Source: Cristatella mucedo (lineage: Eukaryota > Bryozoa > Phylactolaemata > Cristatellidae). Taken from it: 64,000 nt of DNA. Made by a program: the position numbers and the translations under genes. The notes beneath the pieces are model-generated. The model did no database searches. It had not been told where the DNA came from and saw only the letters and a program-made list of their open reading frames with translations. Of the stretch, positions 1 to 10,329 are shown in pieces; the first letter of the stretch is position 1, and each line of letters starts with the position of its first letter. The DNA is taken from NCBI GenBank assembly GCA_009760855.2, contig WPIO01000205.1, positions 187,501 to 251,500 on the forward strand. Direction: 5' to 3'.

Positions 1-412
1 GTTCACTGAGGGCGCTTTATCAAGTACATTATTTTTATTATTATTATTATGCTCCCAAAGCCTGGAACTCCCTCCCGACTTGCGTCAGAACATCCCCTGA
101 CTTGACCACATTAAAAAAGAACTTATAAGCACACATATTTAGGACAGCATTTAGTGGGTCCCTGTGATTCGTCCTTCAAGTGCTTTTTCCTGCTGACACT
201 ATGCATGCTGCCACTAACCACACTTGCCTGCTGACCCTGTGCATGCCACCCCTAACCATGTTATTCATGTTGTTTATCAAGCATGCTATTACTCACCATT
301 CAATCGCAATTCCCTTTGCAACAAATGTAAAGCGCCTAGAACGAGATTGAGTTCTCTGACGGTGCTTTATCAAATGAATTATTCTTATTATTCTTATTCG
401 ACTTTAGCCTAG
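1..412 (+). mobile_element. LINE-A (L2-like) 3' end, preceded by the tail of another copy
   Basis: Positions 1-50 are the end of a LINE-A tail (GGGCGCTTTATC then TTA repeats). From 51 a second copy begins in the C-terminal reverse transcriptase region (codons for PKAWNSLP, here altered) and runs through the 3' UTR to its own tail at about 325-410. Confidence 0.8.
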
Positions 413-424
413 TGTCTGCATTAG

Positions 425-472
425 AGATTAAGTTCTCTTAGGGCTCTATACAAATTAATTATAAATTTATAA
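425..472 (+). mobile_element. SINE-2 tail fragment
   Basis: AGAGATTAAGTTCTCTTAGG and a CTATACAAATTAATTAT end match the 3' part of SINE-2. The tRNA-like head is missing. Confidence 0.55.
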
Positions 473-477
473 AGCAC

Positions 478-612
478 TAGTAGCAGCAGCTACAGCATCA
501 TCAGCAGAGTATGCAAGGGAAGCAGCAGCTGCAGCAACAGCAGAGGAAGCAGAGGGGGCGACGGCTTCAGCAGCGGCAGCAGCGAAGAGCGCAGCAGCTG
601 CTGCAGTCACGG
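478..612. repeat. CAG/GCA triplet-rich tract
   Basis: Imperfect AGCAGCAGC repeats, interrupted. No gene is suggested. Confidence 0.7.
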
Positions 613-1324
613 TGTAGCAAGAACTTGCTCAAATTTCTATCCCGGGCATAGCACATGATACAAGCATCTTCCACATTCCCCAAGCAGCATACATGAACTT
701 GTGAGGGTGACATTACACATGAGTTTTGAGACGACAGAAAGAGATGGGAGTAAAGACTACAGCTGTTGCTGATTGCTACCGGAGAAGGGTGAAAGATGAT
801 GTCAATAGGAGGCAGTTGGGAAAGAGTAGATTCTAGTAGAGCAATGCGTGAAGTATGTAGTAGCTATATAGAATGCAGATGGCAATGTCATGGTCGCACG
901 GGGAAGGCTGAATCCCACTGAATTCACAGCATCAGAAAACTAAAAGCAAAGCAAGCTGCAGTGTTGGAGGGCAGAAACACAGCAGCAGACAGATGCTGCA
1001 GCCAAGCCGATCGGAAATCCCACAATCCCCAGAGGCAATCGAAAATCCCACCGGAAGTAACATTTCTCTTTCAGCGCTCCTTGACTCTCCAGTAAGCAGC
1101 CGCATCAGGGAGTAAGGTTTAAAGTATGAGCCTTCTAATTTGGTCACACTGATAAACGCACTGAAATGAACCTTACTATATTATGACAGCATCTACTTGA
1201 ATATTTTACTCGCTTATTCGAGGCAATGCTCTAATGCTTGACGTATTCTGCAGCTCCAGGGAGCTAGACCCATGTAGGCGTGGAATATCGTATAGCCTGA
1301 TAAATGCAGTGATAACATTAATTT
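613..1324. other. Upstream flank, nothing recognised
   Basis: I see no repeat family, tRNA-like box or convincing exon in this stretch. Confidence 0.5.
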
Positions 1325-1476
1325 TTTATATTGGCTGATTTAACAGCCTCATAACGGCTATCACCACTGCTTGCGGTGGTAACAAAGGATCGCCTACGTC
1401 AGGATTCGAACCCCCCCCCACCCCGACCTAGGTGATAAAGAGTGACCACTTAACCTCCTGGGCTATCACGGCCTCG
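1325..1476 (-). mobile_element. SINE-1 copy, diverged
   Basis: On the minus strand it has the order of SINE-1: a tRNA-like head with GGATTCGAAC-type B box on the plus strand, then the CGCAAGCAGTGGTGATAGCC body and the GAGGCTGTTAAATCAGC end. A C-run interrupts the head. Confidence 0.65.
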
Positions 1477-1795
1477 TACGAGTTCTCTTATACTATAGCC
1501 TACCTAGAGACATAATTATGAACAACATTATTAACCCGCTGTGCAGCATACTTACTCGGAAAACTTTTTTTTTTTTAATCAGAGGCTTTGTAATACTTAA
1601 AAGGAGCATCAAACCTACCTCCCAAACAGGCGAGCTGTACAGCAAAGGGAAGGTTTTTGGAGCAATGCTAAGTAATGCGGAATTTTCCTTGGTGTCGAAC
1701 TGTTTCAATGCATATTATTTCAACAAGCACCTGCAAATTCTATGGATCGAGATGCTTCATGATTGGAAGCAGAAAAAGGATCTCTAGGTGAAAAA

Positions 1796-1932
1796 ATATA
1801 ATTAATTTGTATAGCGTCACAAGAGAAACTAATCTCTATTCAGGTGCTTCACATATGCCTCGGGGCTCGAGCCCACGACCTCAGTCAGACCTTGGTCGGG
1901 GCGAGCACCTTAACCGCTAGACCAAACCAGGT
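1796..1932 (-). mobile_element. SINE-2 copy
   Basis: Read on the minus strand it starts TGGTTTGGTCTAGCGGTTAA (A box), has GGGCTCGAGCCC (B box) and ends with the AGAGATTAG hairpin and CTATACAAATTAATTAT tail. Confidence 0.8.
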
Positions 1933-2078
1933 ATAGACTGGTACGCATGCATTGAAGGAATCGACAGCCGGTGGGCAACCACCTGGTCCGAAGCTTGCCT
2001 CGGGCACGCAGCCTCCCCCTTTTCCCCCCCTTTTTTGTGCTCCCCCCCCCCCCGGCGTCTTTTTCGTATCATAGCCTA

Positions 2079-2150
2079 TGTGAATTGCCTAGAAAGTGAT
2101 TGAGTTCTCTGAGGGCACTATAACAAATGTATTATTATTATTATTATTAT
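2079..2150 (+). mobile_element. LINE-A tail, tail only
   Basis: GCCTAGAAAGTGATTGAG, TTCTCTGAGGGC and (TTA)n are the last ~70 bases of LINE-A. Confidence 0.75.
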
Positions 2151-2276
2151 CATCGTCTAGTCGACACCTGCCTGCCTTTCGGTTGCTGAACTGGCAGGAA
2201 GAACAGGTACTACTACTCGAACCTTTCCGAGTGCATCCAACTAGCAAGGCTTTACTGTAAGATTGTGTAGAAAAAA

Positions 2277-2449
2277 AAGCTAGCTGATTAAACAGCCTCT
2301 TTTTGTATAGCGACAGAAGAGCCTTTACGGCTATCACCACCGCTGGCAGTGGCGATAAAGAATCGCCCACCACAGGAATCGAACCCACGACCTCGGGACC
2401 GAGGTCGTGAAAGCAACCGCCTTACCTAGTGTGCCATCACGGCTCACCG
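2277..2449 (-). mobile_element. SINE-1 copy, near complete
   Basis: The minus strand runs from GGTGAGCCGTGATGGCACAC through TAGGTAAGGCGG and the GGGTTCGATTCC B box to CTGTCGCTATACAAAAAGAG and GCTGTTTAATCAGCTAGC. It is a good reference copy of the family. Confidence 0.85.
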
Positions 2450-2849
2450 AAGCCATGAAAATTCTACCAAGCTATACAACCCTTACAGCGAGCCGAATTC
2501 TCACCGTTGCTCGAAGCCACCTGCCAAAAAGTTGCTGCCTTCCACAGCTGAGCTAGTACTGGAGCTATCTCGTACAAAGTCGAATCTGAGGTTAAACAAT
2601 GCATTCTTAAAAGTGACTTGAGAGTATGCTCAGCATATTTGGACGGTAAGTGAGAAGAAAAACCGTGCAGTTCGAGCCGATGAAATATAGACTTATGCAC
2701 AGGAATTAGTGAGCACGCAGCCAACAAGCAGGCTTAAGCTGTCCCTAGCCGCGAGCCTTTTCCATTACATTTGGAGCATACCGTTACAACATCTTTGCAC
2801 ATCTTACTTATATCAATACATAATTAAGGTTCATTGTAACTGTTTTCAT
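2450..2849. other. Unassigned flank
   Basis: A minus-strand frame at 2464-2727 is open but has no recognisable motif or clear splice borders. Nothing else is seen. Confidence 0.4.
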
Positions 2850-2851
2850 GC

Positions 2852-2927
<76 letters not shown>

Positions 2928-2932
2928 ACAAG
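2850..2932. repeat. (CA)n microsatellite
   Basis: About 75 bp of CA repeat. Confidence 0.95.
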
Positions 2933-3256
2933 TGAGGGTCAGTTGCCAGCAGTGGCCAGCTACTGGTCACCGGCTGAGCCAAGCCTGACCTTCGATTTGA
3001 GGCCGGATGTGTGATAATGCTTCATAATCTGGGCAGACCAGGAGTGTGTCGGCAGAGAAGTGAGACCCGGTCCGGGTCGATCAGAGTCTACATCCCGAAG
3101 GATGAACAGCTAGCCGATTCCTCGACGACAAACGCAGGGGTGTCAACCATGGGAAGGAGACGACCATGGGAAGGAGACGACGGACCCAATGTGCCTGAGT
3201 GCGGGCTGAAGATAAGCATGCTCACTGCTATGGCTTGTATGCTATGGCTTGTATGT

Positions 3257-3330
3257 GGCAAATGTAAAGCGCCTAGAAAGAGATTGAGTTCTCTGAGGGC
3301 GCTTTATCTAGTGTATTATTATTATTGTTA
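3257..3330 (+). mobile_element. LINE-A tail, tail only
   Basis: AAAGCGCCTAGAAAGAGATT, the GGGCGCTTTATC arm and TTA repeats are nearly identical to the family consensus, but no coding part precedes it. Confidence 0.85.
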
Positions 3331-3699
3331 TGTTCCGCATAGCTCCCAGTAGCGTGTTGTTCGTAGCCTCCTCTGCCCTGAGCTGGAGCCATTGCCAAGC
3401 TGAGATGTGCTTCGCTAGTGAATCTCCATGAGGCGGACACTTTGTGTGTGCTTCGTATTTGGTATTTTTTATGGGATTGCTGCCCCGCCTTCAAGATGGC
3501 TCCGGTCCGAGAGTGTCCTCCTGCTTTGGGAAAGCAGGCTGTGCTGTTCTCCACGCGTCCACCCACAGACTGATATACCTAGGGCCACCAGTACCTCAGT
3601 CTGCTACTGCTTAGTTCCTCTGCTATTGTTGGCGTCACAAAGAGGTTTAGAGATATATCGTCACAAAGAGGTTTAGTCAAACTGTAGCAGCACTGCAAA
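3331..3699. other. Unassigned flank
   Basis: A 19-base segment (TCACAAAGAGGTTTAG and flanks) occurs twice at about 3636 and 3660. No gene is seen. Confidence 0.4.
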
Positions 3700-3960
3700 A
3701 CTGCAGCAGCAGCGGAAGGAGCAGCAGCAGCAGTGACAGCAGCAGCAGCAGCAGCTGTGGTAGCAGCAGTGGTAGCAGCAGTGGCAGCAGCAGTGACAGC
3801 AGCAGCATGGCAGCAGCTGTGGTAGCAGCAGTGGTAGCAGCAGTGGCAGCAGCAGTGGCAGCAGCTGTGGTAGCAGCAGTGGCAGCAGCTGTGGTAGCAG
3901 CAGTGGCAGCAGCAGTGGCAGCAGCAGCAGTGACAGCAGCAGCAGCAGCAGCAGCAGCTA
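3700..3960. repeat. CAG/GTG triplet array (GCAGCAGTG, GCAGCTGTGGTA units)
   Basis: A 260-bp imperfect triplet array. It is open in several frames and would read as polyalanine/valine or polycysteine. No start context or gene neighbourhood supports translation. Confidence 0.85.
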
Positions 3961-3965
3961 GAGTT

Positions 3966-4105
3966 CACTGGTTTGGTCCAGTGGTTAAGGTGCTCGCCCC
4001 GACCAAGGTCTGGCTGAGGTCGTGGGCTCGAGCCCCGAGGCAAACGTGAAGCGCCTGAATAGAGATTAAGTTCTCTTGGGGCGTTATACAAATGATTATC
4101 TTCTT
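3966..4105 (+). mobile_element. SINE-2 copy
   Basis: TGGTTTGGTCCAGTGGTTAA (A box), GGGCTCGAGCCCC (B box), then GTGAAGCGCCTGAATAGAGA and the GTTATACAAATGATTAT end. Confidence 0.85.
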
Positions 4106-4109
4106 ATCT

Positions 4110-4215
4110 TTTTAGAGCAGCAGCAGCTAGAGCAGGAGTAGGAGCAGGAGGAGCTGCTGGAGCAGCAGGTGCAGGAGCAGCTAGAGCAGGAGTAGGAGCA
4201 AGAGCAGCAGGAGGT
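4110..4215. repeat. AGCAGGAG purine-rich tract
   Basis: Imperfect repeats of AGCAGGAGCAGG and TAGGAGCAGG. Confidence 0.7.
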
Positions 4216-4694
4216 ACTAGAGCATTTTGAGCTGCCCTTGCAGGTCCTGCCCCCCCCCCCCCCCGTAGCTAGCTGCTGTCTGTTTATCCGACCTGATAAC
4301 CAGTGAAGTAAGCAGCCCTCAAATGTGTCAGGCAAACAAGCTGGGCAGTTCACAACAGCTGTGGACATCGGGTGGCAGACAGCCAGCCAGGCAGTCTAGG
4401 CTACCAGCATGCATGGCTGCAGCTACCAAATTTCCAGGAAAGGATGTGCCCAGTGAGTTTTTGCTACTGCTCAGGCATGGAAATGCCATTCCTGGCAGTC
4501 GCTGGCTGAGTCCTATCACTGGCTTAGCTGTGCAGCCCTGGCTGGGACAGGCTCCTGTTGGATTTATACAGTGGCCGAGGCAGAGGCAGACCTTCTCTAC
4601 TCTAGTAGCACTCCTCTAGCCCTACTAGCGAATCTGATGCAATAACGGGAAGACTCTGGAGACCTGTAGACCACACACCGATAGGAAGCAGGAT
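4216..4694. other. Unassigned flank
   Basis: A run of C at about 4251-4264 is the only simple feature. No repeat family or exon recognised. Confidence 0.4.
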
Positions 4695-5358
4695 TTTGCC
4701 ATGGCAGAGGGGCTTGATTATTGTAATTCCCTTTTGGCTGGGCTGCCAAAGAAAGCTATTAGGCCACTGCAGCAGACTTTGAATATGGCTGCAAGGCTAG
4801 TCTTCAAGTCCCAGCGGTTTGCGCACGTGTCTCCTTTGATGGAAGAGCTAGGATGGTTGCCGGTTGAGCAAAGGATACAGAGAAGGTTCTTACGCTGACC
4901 CACAAGGCCAGCCACGGCTTGGCTCCTTCGTACCTAGCTGAACTGCTGCATCAGTTTCAGCCTGTTCGCGCCCTCAGGTCCTGTGTGGACAATAAATTAG
5001 CTGTCCCATTCCTCCGCTTAAAGACAGTTGGCGACAGAAGCTTTAGCTCTGCAGGTCCTAGACTGTGGAACTCACTTCCACAATTCTTACGCAACGACAA
5101 CTACTCTCCTACTGCCGACTATGGCACATCCTTTTCAGCCGTCCTGAGCTGCAACTTCCCTGCTACTCACTACCTTAACTGTTCTGCTGACTCTGCTATG
5201 TTTCCCACTTTCTCTTTGTTGCTTAAGACGAAGTCTGTTGGCTACCGAATGGGTATGGAAAGCCGCTTTGGCTGTGAGTGCGCTATACAAAACTCTCCTG
5301 CGTAACACCGACATGGTCTCTATGACTTTGTGGAGTTACAGACGGAGATACATACACC
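4695..5358 (+). mobile_element. LINE-B 3' end, frameshifted
   Basis: The first frame reads LDYCNSLLAGLPKKAIRPLQ and ELGWLPVEQRIQ, the C-terminal part of an L2-like reverse transcriptase. A frame change near 4890 is followed by APSYLAELLHQFQPVRALRS and GPRLWNSLPQFLRNDN. It ends with GGAGTTACAGACGGAGATAC, the LINE-B terminus. Confidence 0.85.
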
Positions 5359-6139
5359 GGAAGCAGAGCACTAATTTCAGCCCCTCCCGCACACGAGGTT
5401 CGGTCGAGTGCACTTCAACCAGCCACAGCGAGCGCCCTCAACGGTCGCACAGCCGTGAGCTCGAGCTTAGCTGTTATTGCCTCCTGTTCCGCTACAGAGA
5501 ATTCGCCTCAGCTTGATGAGAGCGGCTGCAGCAGCCAGTGCTGGCTCACTGAGGTCGTCGTCGCCTCTGCCAACACTCACGCAGTTGAGTGCAGCAGGAG
5601 TGCATAGATCAGCAGCCCGGTCGGTGGAGCATTGGACCAGAACACTGAATGGCAGGCCAGTGCTCGGTGGCTGCTGGGCTAGCCTGCGTTTGATGTGGCT
5701 TAGCCAGCCTTTGATGGACCGGAAGATTCACAACCGGAAGGAAACCAGAGCAAGGGGACCCAGAGTTCAGTTCGACTGGTTGTGATGCCGGGTAGAGTGG
5801 TTAGGTGCTGGCCGACTGCTGTGGCCCGAGTGAATAAACGTCTCCTGAAGCCCGATATGATAATGAAGTCTCGTCTTGTGTAACCGCTCCGGCCACAGGG
5901 ATGGCAGTAGGGATGCTCATGTTTTGGGCAGCCGCTTTGGCACGCCACCTGGCGGTAGGTCGCTTCGGCGGTGCAAGAGCTCTTTCGAACTCGGCTAACT
6001 ATGGCGAATGCAAGTCTTCACGTCACGTGCTAGTAAATCGACGAATCTAACTTATACTAGTCGAGGAGAGAGAATTTCGCACTCTCGATTTCTCGGGACT
6101 TTTCCACCTCGGCAGAAGAGGTGTGCATTCAAAATCACA
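5359..6139. other. Unassigned flank with LTR-like segment
   Basis: GC-rich sequence. At 5825-5855 GTGAATAAACG is followed by a segment resembling 63802-63832 near the other end of the window; see findings. No coding exon recognised. Confidence 0.35.
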
Positions 6140-6141
6140 TG

Positions 6142-6143
<2 letters not shown>

Positions 6144-6207
<64 letters not shown>

Positions 6208-6265
6208 TATATATACACACATATATATAAATAAATAAATATATATATATACATAAATATATGAG
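6144..6265. repeat. (CA)n then (TA)n microsatellite
   Basis: About 60 bp of CA followed by ATAT/AAATA repeats. Confidence 0.95.
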
Positions 6266-6283
6266 AAGTATATAGGCAAATGA

Positions 6284-6457
6284 GAAAGTCTAGGTAAGGC
6301 GGTTGCTTTTCGCGACCTTGACCCTGAGGTCGTGGGTTCGAATCCTGCGGTAGGCGATCCTTTATCGCCACTGCAAGTGGTGGTGATAGCCGTAAAGGCT
6401 CTTCTGTCGCCATACAACGAGAGGCTGTTAAATCAGTTTAGTATTTACTTATTTATG
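6284..6457 (+). mobile_element. SINE-1 copy
   Basis: TAGGTAAGGCGGTTGC, the GGGTTCGAATCC B box, the GGTGGTGATAGCCGTAAAGG body and CGCCATACAACGAGAGGCTG end are all present. The first bases of the head are replaced. Confidence 0.85.
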
Positions 6458-7451
6458 AGCAGCCGAGCCGTGCACAGCCTAACGATCCACGATCGAGGCA
6501 CAAGCAGCTGCCACAATCTCACTCACGGGAACACGGGAACAGGAACACAGGAATCAGGGGAACTCAGGGGAACACGGGCCAGGCGTGCAGCGTTCACAGT
6601 AGGCCTGCTTGCACCGAGGCGGGCCGAGTCAGCAGGCGGCTCGTTGCTTGAGCCAGAAGGCAGGCTCGAGAAGGTGAGAAACTTGACGAGGCGACCGACA
6701 CCACGCAGCCTACCAGCAGCCCAGGCCCTGCCAGTGACAAGCACACAGGGATGGGGGGGGGGGTTGCCAGTCGTCCGACTAGTGGTGCCAGCTGCATGCA
6801 TTGATCGGGCAAGCTGCTGTCCAGCGGTGGCAGCAGCAGGGCATCCGGATGTCCACACAAAGATAAGGGCTGAACAATGCTGCTGCCCACGAAACTGTTA
6901 GAGCAGTCAGGTTGTCTATCCGGTAGGAATTAGGCCCTGCGTGGGACGTCTAAGCCAGCCGGCCCTGCGTCAGCAGGAGCAGCATATTGCAGCAGCAGAA
7001 TATTCCGTGGGCGGATGGGATTGCAATCGATATGGAAAGCCACTGCGACTCGTGCTTTTGAGAGGCCGGGTAAGAGCCAGCTGCCGAGAAAGGTCAGGCC
7101 GGCGGCTGGTTCACCGACTGCAGTACCGTCGGAATGGCAGGCAGCTGTAACCGAGATCACTCATCCTTCTGTGGACCAAGGATTTAGGCCAATGATAGCG
7201 GAAGGCACTTGGGCAGAGGCTAGCAAAAGAGCCAAAGGACTGGATCGATGTGGCTAAGAGCTCGGCAGCAGCAGCAGCCATGGCTCTATCGGCTGCCTGC
7301 ATGCTTCATTGATTGACCGCTCCACCATCCCACCTCCAACCAGCACCAACGGCCTGCAGGCCGCTGCAGCCTCTCCACCAGACTCCTTCAGGTCGAGGGG
7401 GTCGGCAATCGGGCACGATAGGAAGACAGGTACAGCCAGGAACAGCCAGGT
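6458..7451. other. GC-rich flank, nothing assigned
   Basis: Short GGGAACACGG repeats lie at about 6525-6580. Open frames exist on both strands because of composition, without motifs. Confidence 0.4.
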
Positions 7452-7870
7452 ACTGTAATGCATCTTGTCTGCAACTCCACAGAGCTACAAAGACTATGTG
7501 GGTGTTACGCATAGAGAGTTTTGCACAGTGCACTCACAGCCTAAGCGGCTTTCGGTAATTATTTCGGTAGTCAGCAGACTTCATCGCACGCAGCAAAGAT
7601 AAAGTGGGAAGCATAGCAGAGTCAGGAGAGCAGTTGAGGTAGTGAGTAGCATGGAAGTAGCAGCTCAGGACTGCTAGAAAGGGTGAGCCATAGTCGGCAG
7701 CAGCAGAGTAGTAGTCGTTGCGCAAGAATCTTGGAAGTGAGTTCCACGGTCTAGGACCTGCAGAGCCAAAGCTTCTGGCCAATGGTCTTTAAGCGGAGGA
7801 ATGGAACAGCTAATTTATCGTCCATACATGACGCGAGGGCACGAAGAAGAGGCTGAAACTGGTAGCACAG
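7452..7870 (-). mobile_element. LINE-B 3' end
   Basis: On the minus strand the frame reads GSAGPRPWNSLPRFLRNDYY and ends with the LINE-B terminus (TGTAGCTCTGTGGAGTTGCA) near 7452-7490. Confidence 0.8.
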
Positions 7871-8588
7871 CGAATGAGAAGAGAAGGCTGAACACGTACG
7901 AGTGCGTGCACGACAGACACGCGACCGTCCCCGGAAATCCCTCGTGAGCATCGGTTGCGCAACGCAACTCTGGGCAACAGCAGGGCTTATGAAAACACAA
8001 CCGGAAGTGTTCGAGCCACGTGTTCGAGCCATGTGCTGCCTCGGGCAGGCAGAGGCAGATGTGCTGCTGCTGGGCAGGTGCTCGGCGGCATGCTCGGCAA
8101 GCATTGGCAGGCTTGCCGGGGCCATAGCCGACAGAGACTAGCTCTACCGGCCTGATGTGTGAATAAGGTGGTAGCCAACGGTCTGATGCAACGAGATCAC
8201 ATTTTCCTCGCTCGGCAGCCTTCTTGCCCAAGCACACAGCACACAGCAGCTCGAGCACGCTTACAGGAATCGCTAGATTCAACATTGCCACCGGGGGAAG
8301 ACCCTGATGTGCAGCACCGTATGATAGGCAGTCCTCTCCAAATAGACGCTCGCGGTCTGTTGACAAACGCTATCCGATCAGTTTCGATCACGAGGTCTGT
8401 GTAGGTGTCCAGAGTGACACGTGAATTCGGAATGCAAACCCGAGGCCGAGCTGCACTTGGCCAACGAGCTGCTCCAAGGCACACGATGAGCCAATGTGAC
8501 AAAGCCAACGAAGTCAGACAGTTGGACGGCAAGCAGAAAGCGAACACAAATGCTCACTCGCCTCGCATACGAGGAGCATTTATAAAAT
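7871..8588. other. GC-rich flank, nothing assigned
   Basis: Open frames on the minus strand carry no recognisable domain. CACGTG occurs once near 8018. Confidence 0.4.
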
Positions 8589-8765
8589 AATAAATAAATC
8601 CTAGCAGATTAAAAACAGCCTATTTTTGCATAGCGACAGAAGAGCCTTTATGGCTATCACCACAGCTTGCAGTGGCGATAAAGAATCGCCCACCGCAGGA
8701 ATCGAGCCCACGACCTCGAGGTCATGAAAGCAACCGCCTTACCTAGTGTGCCATCATGGCTCACC
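8589..8765 (-). mobile_element. SINE-1 copy
   Basis: Full order of head, B box and body on the minus strand; it ends with the same GGTGAGCCATGATGGCACAC head as the 2277 copy. Confidence 0.85.
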
Positions 8766-9821
8766 AAGCATGGCCTAAGCAGAATATTTAAGAATCGACA
8801 CTCAGGTTTTACTGAACACTTGATTGCAGGCCACACAGGATAGTACCCCTATGTCCACGACGGCCTCTTCCGTACGGTATGGTATGGTAAACAAGCCCGA
8901 AGTCGCTGCTGCAGTCTGAGAGGCAAGACTTGACGTCGGTCGCACACAATGCACGCAGCATGCACGGAAGGCTGGGCGGAAGGTCGACGGGAACGCAGCC
9001 GCGGGCGATCGTGTGCACGGCCACGCACAGATTAAGACACGAGCGAAGTTCTCACCGACTGCTGCTACCCCTTACTAGCTGCTGGCAGTTAACACCGGCT
9101 CGGAGGTGATAAAAACGTACGAACATCGCAGGTCTAAGAAACCCTCAGCAGTCCACTAAGCACTCCCATCTGCGAGGACGAGGAGACGCAAAGTCGCACG
9201 TGCGCATGCACACGAGCGACTGTACAGAAAATGAAAGCTCGCTTTCAAGCATCACGAACGACGGATGCCCTCGTACTTGAATATTCACCCTCCCAGCAGC
9301 AGCAGCAGCGCAACCCTCCGAGCCGTTGGTCGCGCCCCGGCGCTCGTTCATTTCGGCGAAGGCACCGCACGCGCAGCAGCCGTTCGTGATATCTTCGATG
9401 ACGGCAGGAAGCGGGTACCGCAAGACAAAAGCTTTTGCTTTCGCTGCCACTGTGTTGGCTTGCAGCCAGCTGTTGGCAAGTTCGCGGCGGCGGCGGCGTC
9501 TTCAACCAAAACTGGTCACCCGATGACGACGAGGAAGAGAAAGAGGAGGAGGAGGAGGTATCGGGTGACAAATTAGCTCGGTCTCAGCCCAGCTGGCTCG
9601 CGAGTAAAGACGCGGCGCGCCGCCAGCCCACGCTAGCCGCGAATCCCCTAATTCCGCCTGGGTCTCCCGGTCTCGAGTCGGCGCGTGCTGCGACGTTGGT
9701 CCAGCCATCAAGCGCATCCAGCACCACAGATCGCCATCGTCGTCGTCGGGCAGCAAAACGCGGGCGGCCAACGGAGCCAACGAAGGAGATAAGAACACGG
9801 ATCTGAAGCCGCACGACTTAC

Positions 9822-9879
9822 CCCTGGCTGAAAAACAAAGCAGGGCCAGTACATTAAATATCAGCCATGCAGTCATCAT
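9822..9879 (-). CDS. Candidate first exon of a divergent gene, signal peptide
   Basis: Read on the minus strand this frame starts ATGATG at 9879 with a purine at -3. It encodes 19 residues, MMTAWLIFNVLALLCFSAR, and then one base of a split codon before a consensus donor (AGG|GTAAGT, intron starting at 9821). The hydrophobic core followed by small residues looks like a secretory signal peptide. The phase of the donor is 1. No downstream exon could be fixed. A frame at about 9290-9423 minus (after AACACAG, phase 1, rich in Cys and Ala) is compatible but its acceptor has a poor pyrimidine tract. The function of the product is unknown. Confidence 0.45.
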
Positions 9880-9996
9880 TTCCACCTTGCCGTCGTCGTC
9901 ATCGTCGCTGGCGCATTTCTAAACAGCGAGTGACAACCTGTGAATGAGAGGGCGGTGCGCGAGCTTATCCGGAAGCGACCCAGTACGTAAACAGCG

Positions 9997-10041
9997 ATGG
10001 CTGCCGCCCGCGACGGCCGTGACACGGAGAAGCTTCTGGAG
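9997..10041 (+). CDS. Docking protein exon 1 (residues 1-15)
   Basis: The exon encodes MAAARDGRDTEKLLE and ends GAG|GTAGTG in phase 0. The start codon has G at -3 and G at +4, and an in-frame TAA at 9988-9990 lies just upstream, so translation cannot begin earlier in this frame. The join to exon 2 gives LLE-GWL, which is how many PH domains open, with a helix-like lead-in followed by the first beta strand. The exon lies in the CpG-rich block, as expected of a first exon. The 5' end of the mRNA cannot be placed. Confidence 0.7.
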
Positions 10042-10159
10042 GTAGTGGATTTTGCTCTTTTTGGCTGCCAACCTTCGCTTGTCGCCTGTCGTTCGCTTAG
10101 CTTAGTTAGATGAACCGCATGATTTTCGTGCGTCCGCTTGCGTCGGGGCCTTTAGAAGT

Positions 10160-10221
10160 CACGTGCAGCCACGTGCAGCCCTCTGAGCGTTAGTGTAAGC
10201 TTGGCCGAAGCTTCGGCCAAG
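10160..10221. promoter_or_regulatory. Two CACGTG E-boxes and a 22-bp perfect palindrome in intron 1
   Basis: CACGTG occurs at 10160-10165 and again at 10170-10175, so the two sites are ten bases apart, one helical turn. Positions 10200-10221 form a perfect palindrome with half-site CTTGGCCGAAG. The cluster lies about 120 bp into intron 1 next to the promoter. CACGTG is the classical site of bHLH factors such as USF and MYC/MAX. Function here is inference. Confidence 0.35.
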
Positions 10222-10329
10222 TCTTGGCTCGTTCAAAATCCGCCTCATATGTCTATGTTTGCTAACTTTGCTAACCGCTGCTGGTTCAAGTATGTTGGTG
10301 TTCTGAATAGGCTTGCCTTCTTATTTGCC

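Larger units (their letters stand above)
9140..10145. promoter_or_regulatory. CpG-rich, probably bidirectional promoter
   Basis: CpG dinucleotides are much denser here than in the flanking repeat-filled DNA. The block covers the first exon of the docking-protein gene and the candidate divergent first exon at 9822-9879. No TATA box is evident. An ETS-type core (CCGGAAG) lies at 9969-9975, 22 bp before the start codon, a usual position in CpG-island promoters. The divergent arrangement is inference from two start codons only 117 bp apart. Confidence 0.6.

Noticed and set aside
2850-2932. CRISPR-like array in CA and other tandem repeats
   Set aside because: No unique spacers between conserved repeats, and the DNA is animal.
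3579-4091. 170-codon minus-strand frame with poly-Cys and poly-Ala
   Set aside because: It is a triplet array plus an antisense SINE-2; no coding evidence.
7815-8366. 183-codon minus-strand frame as an exon of the divergent gene
   Set aside because: It overlaps a LINE-B end, has no domain and no clear splice borders.
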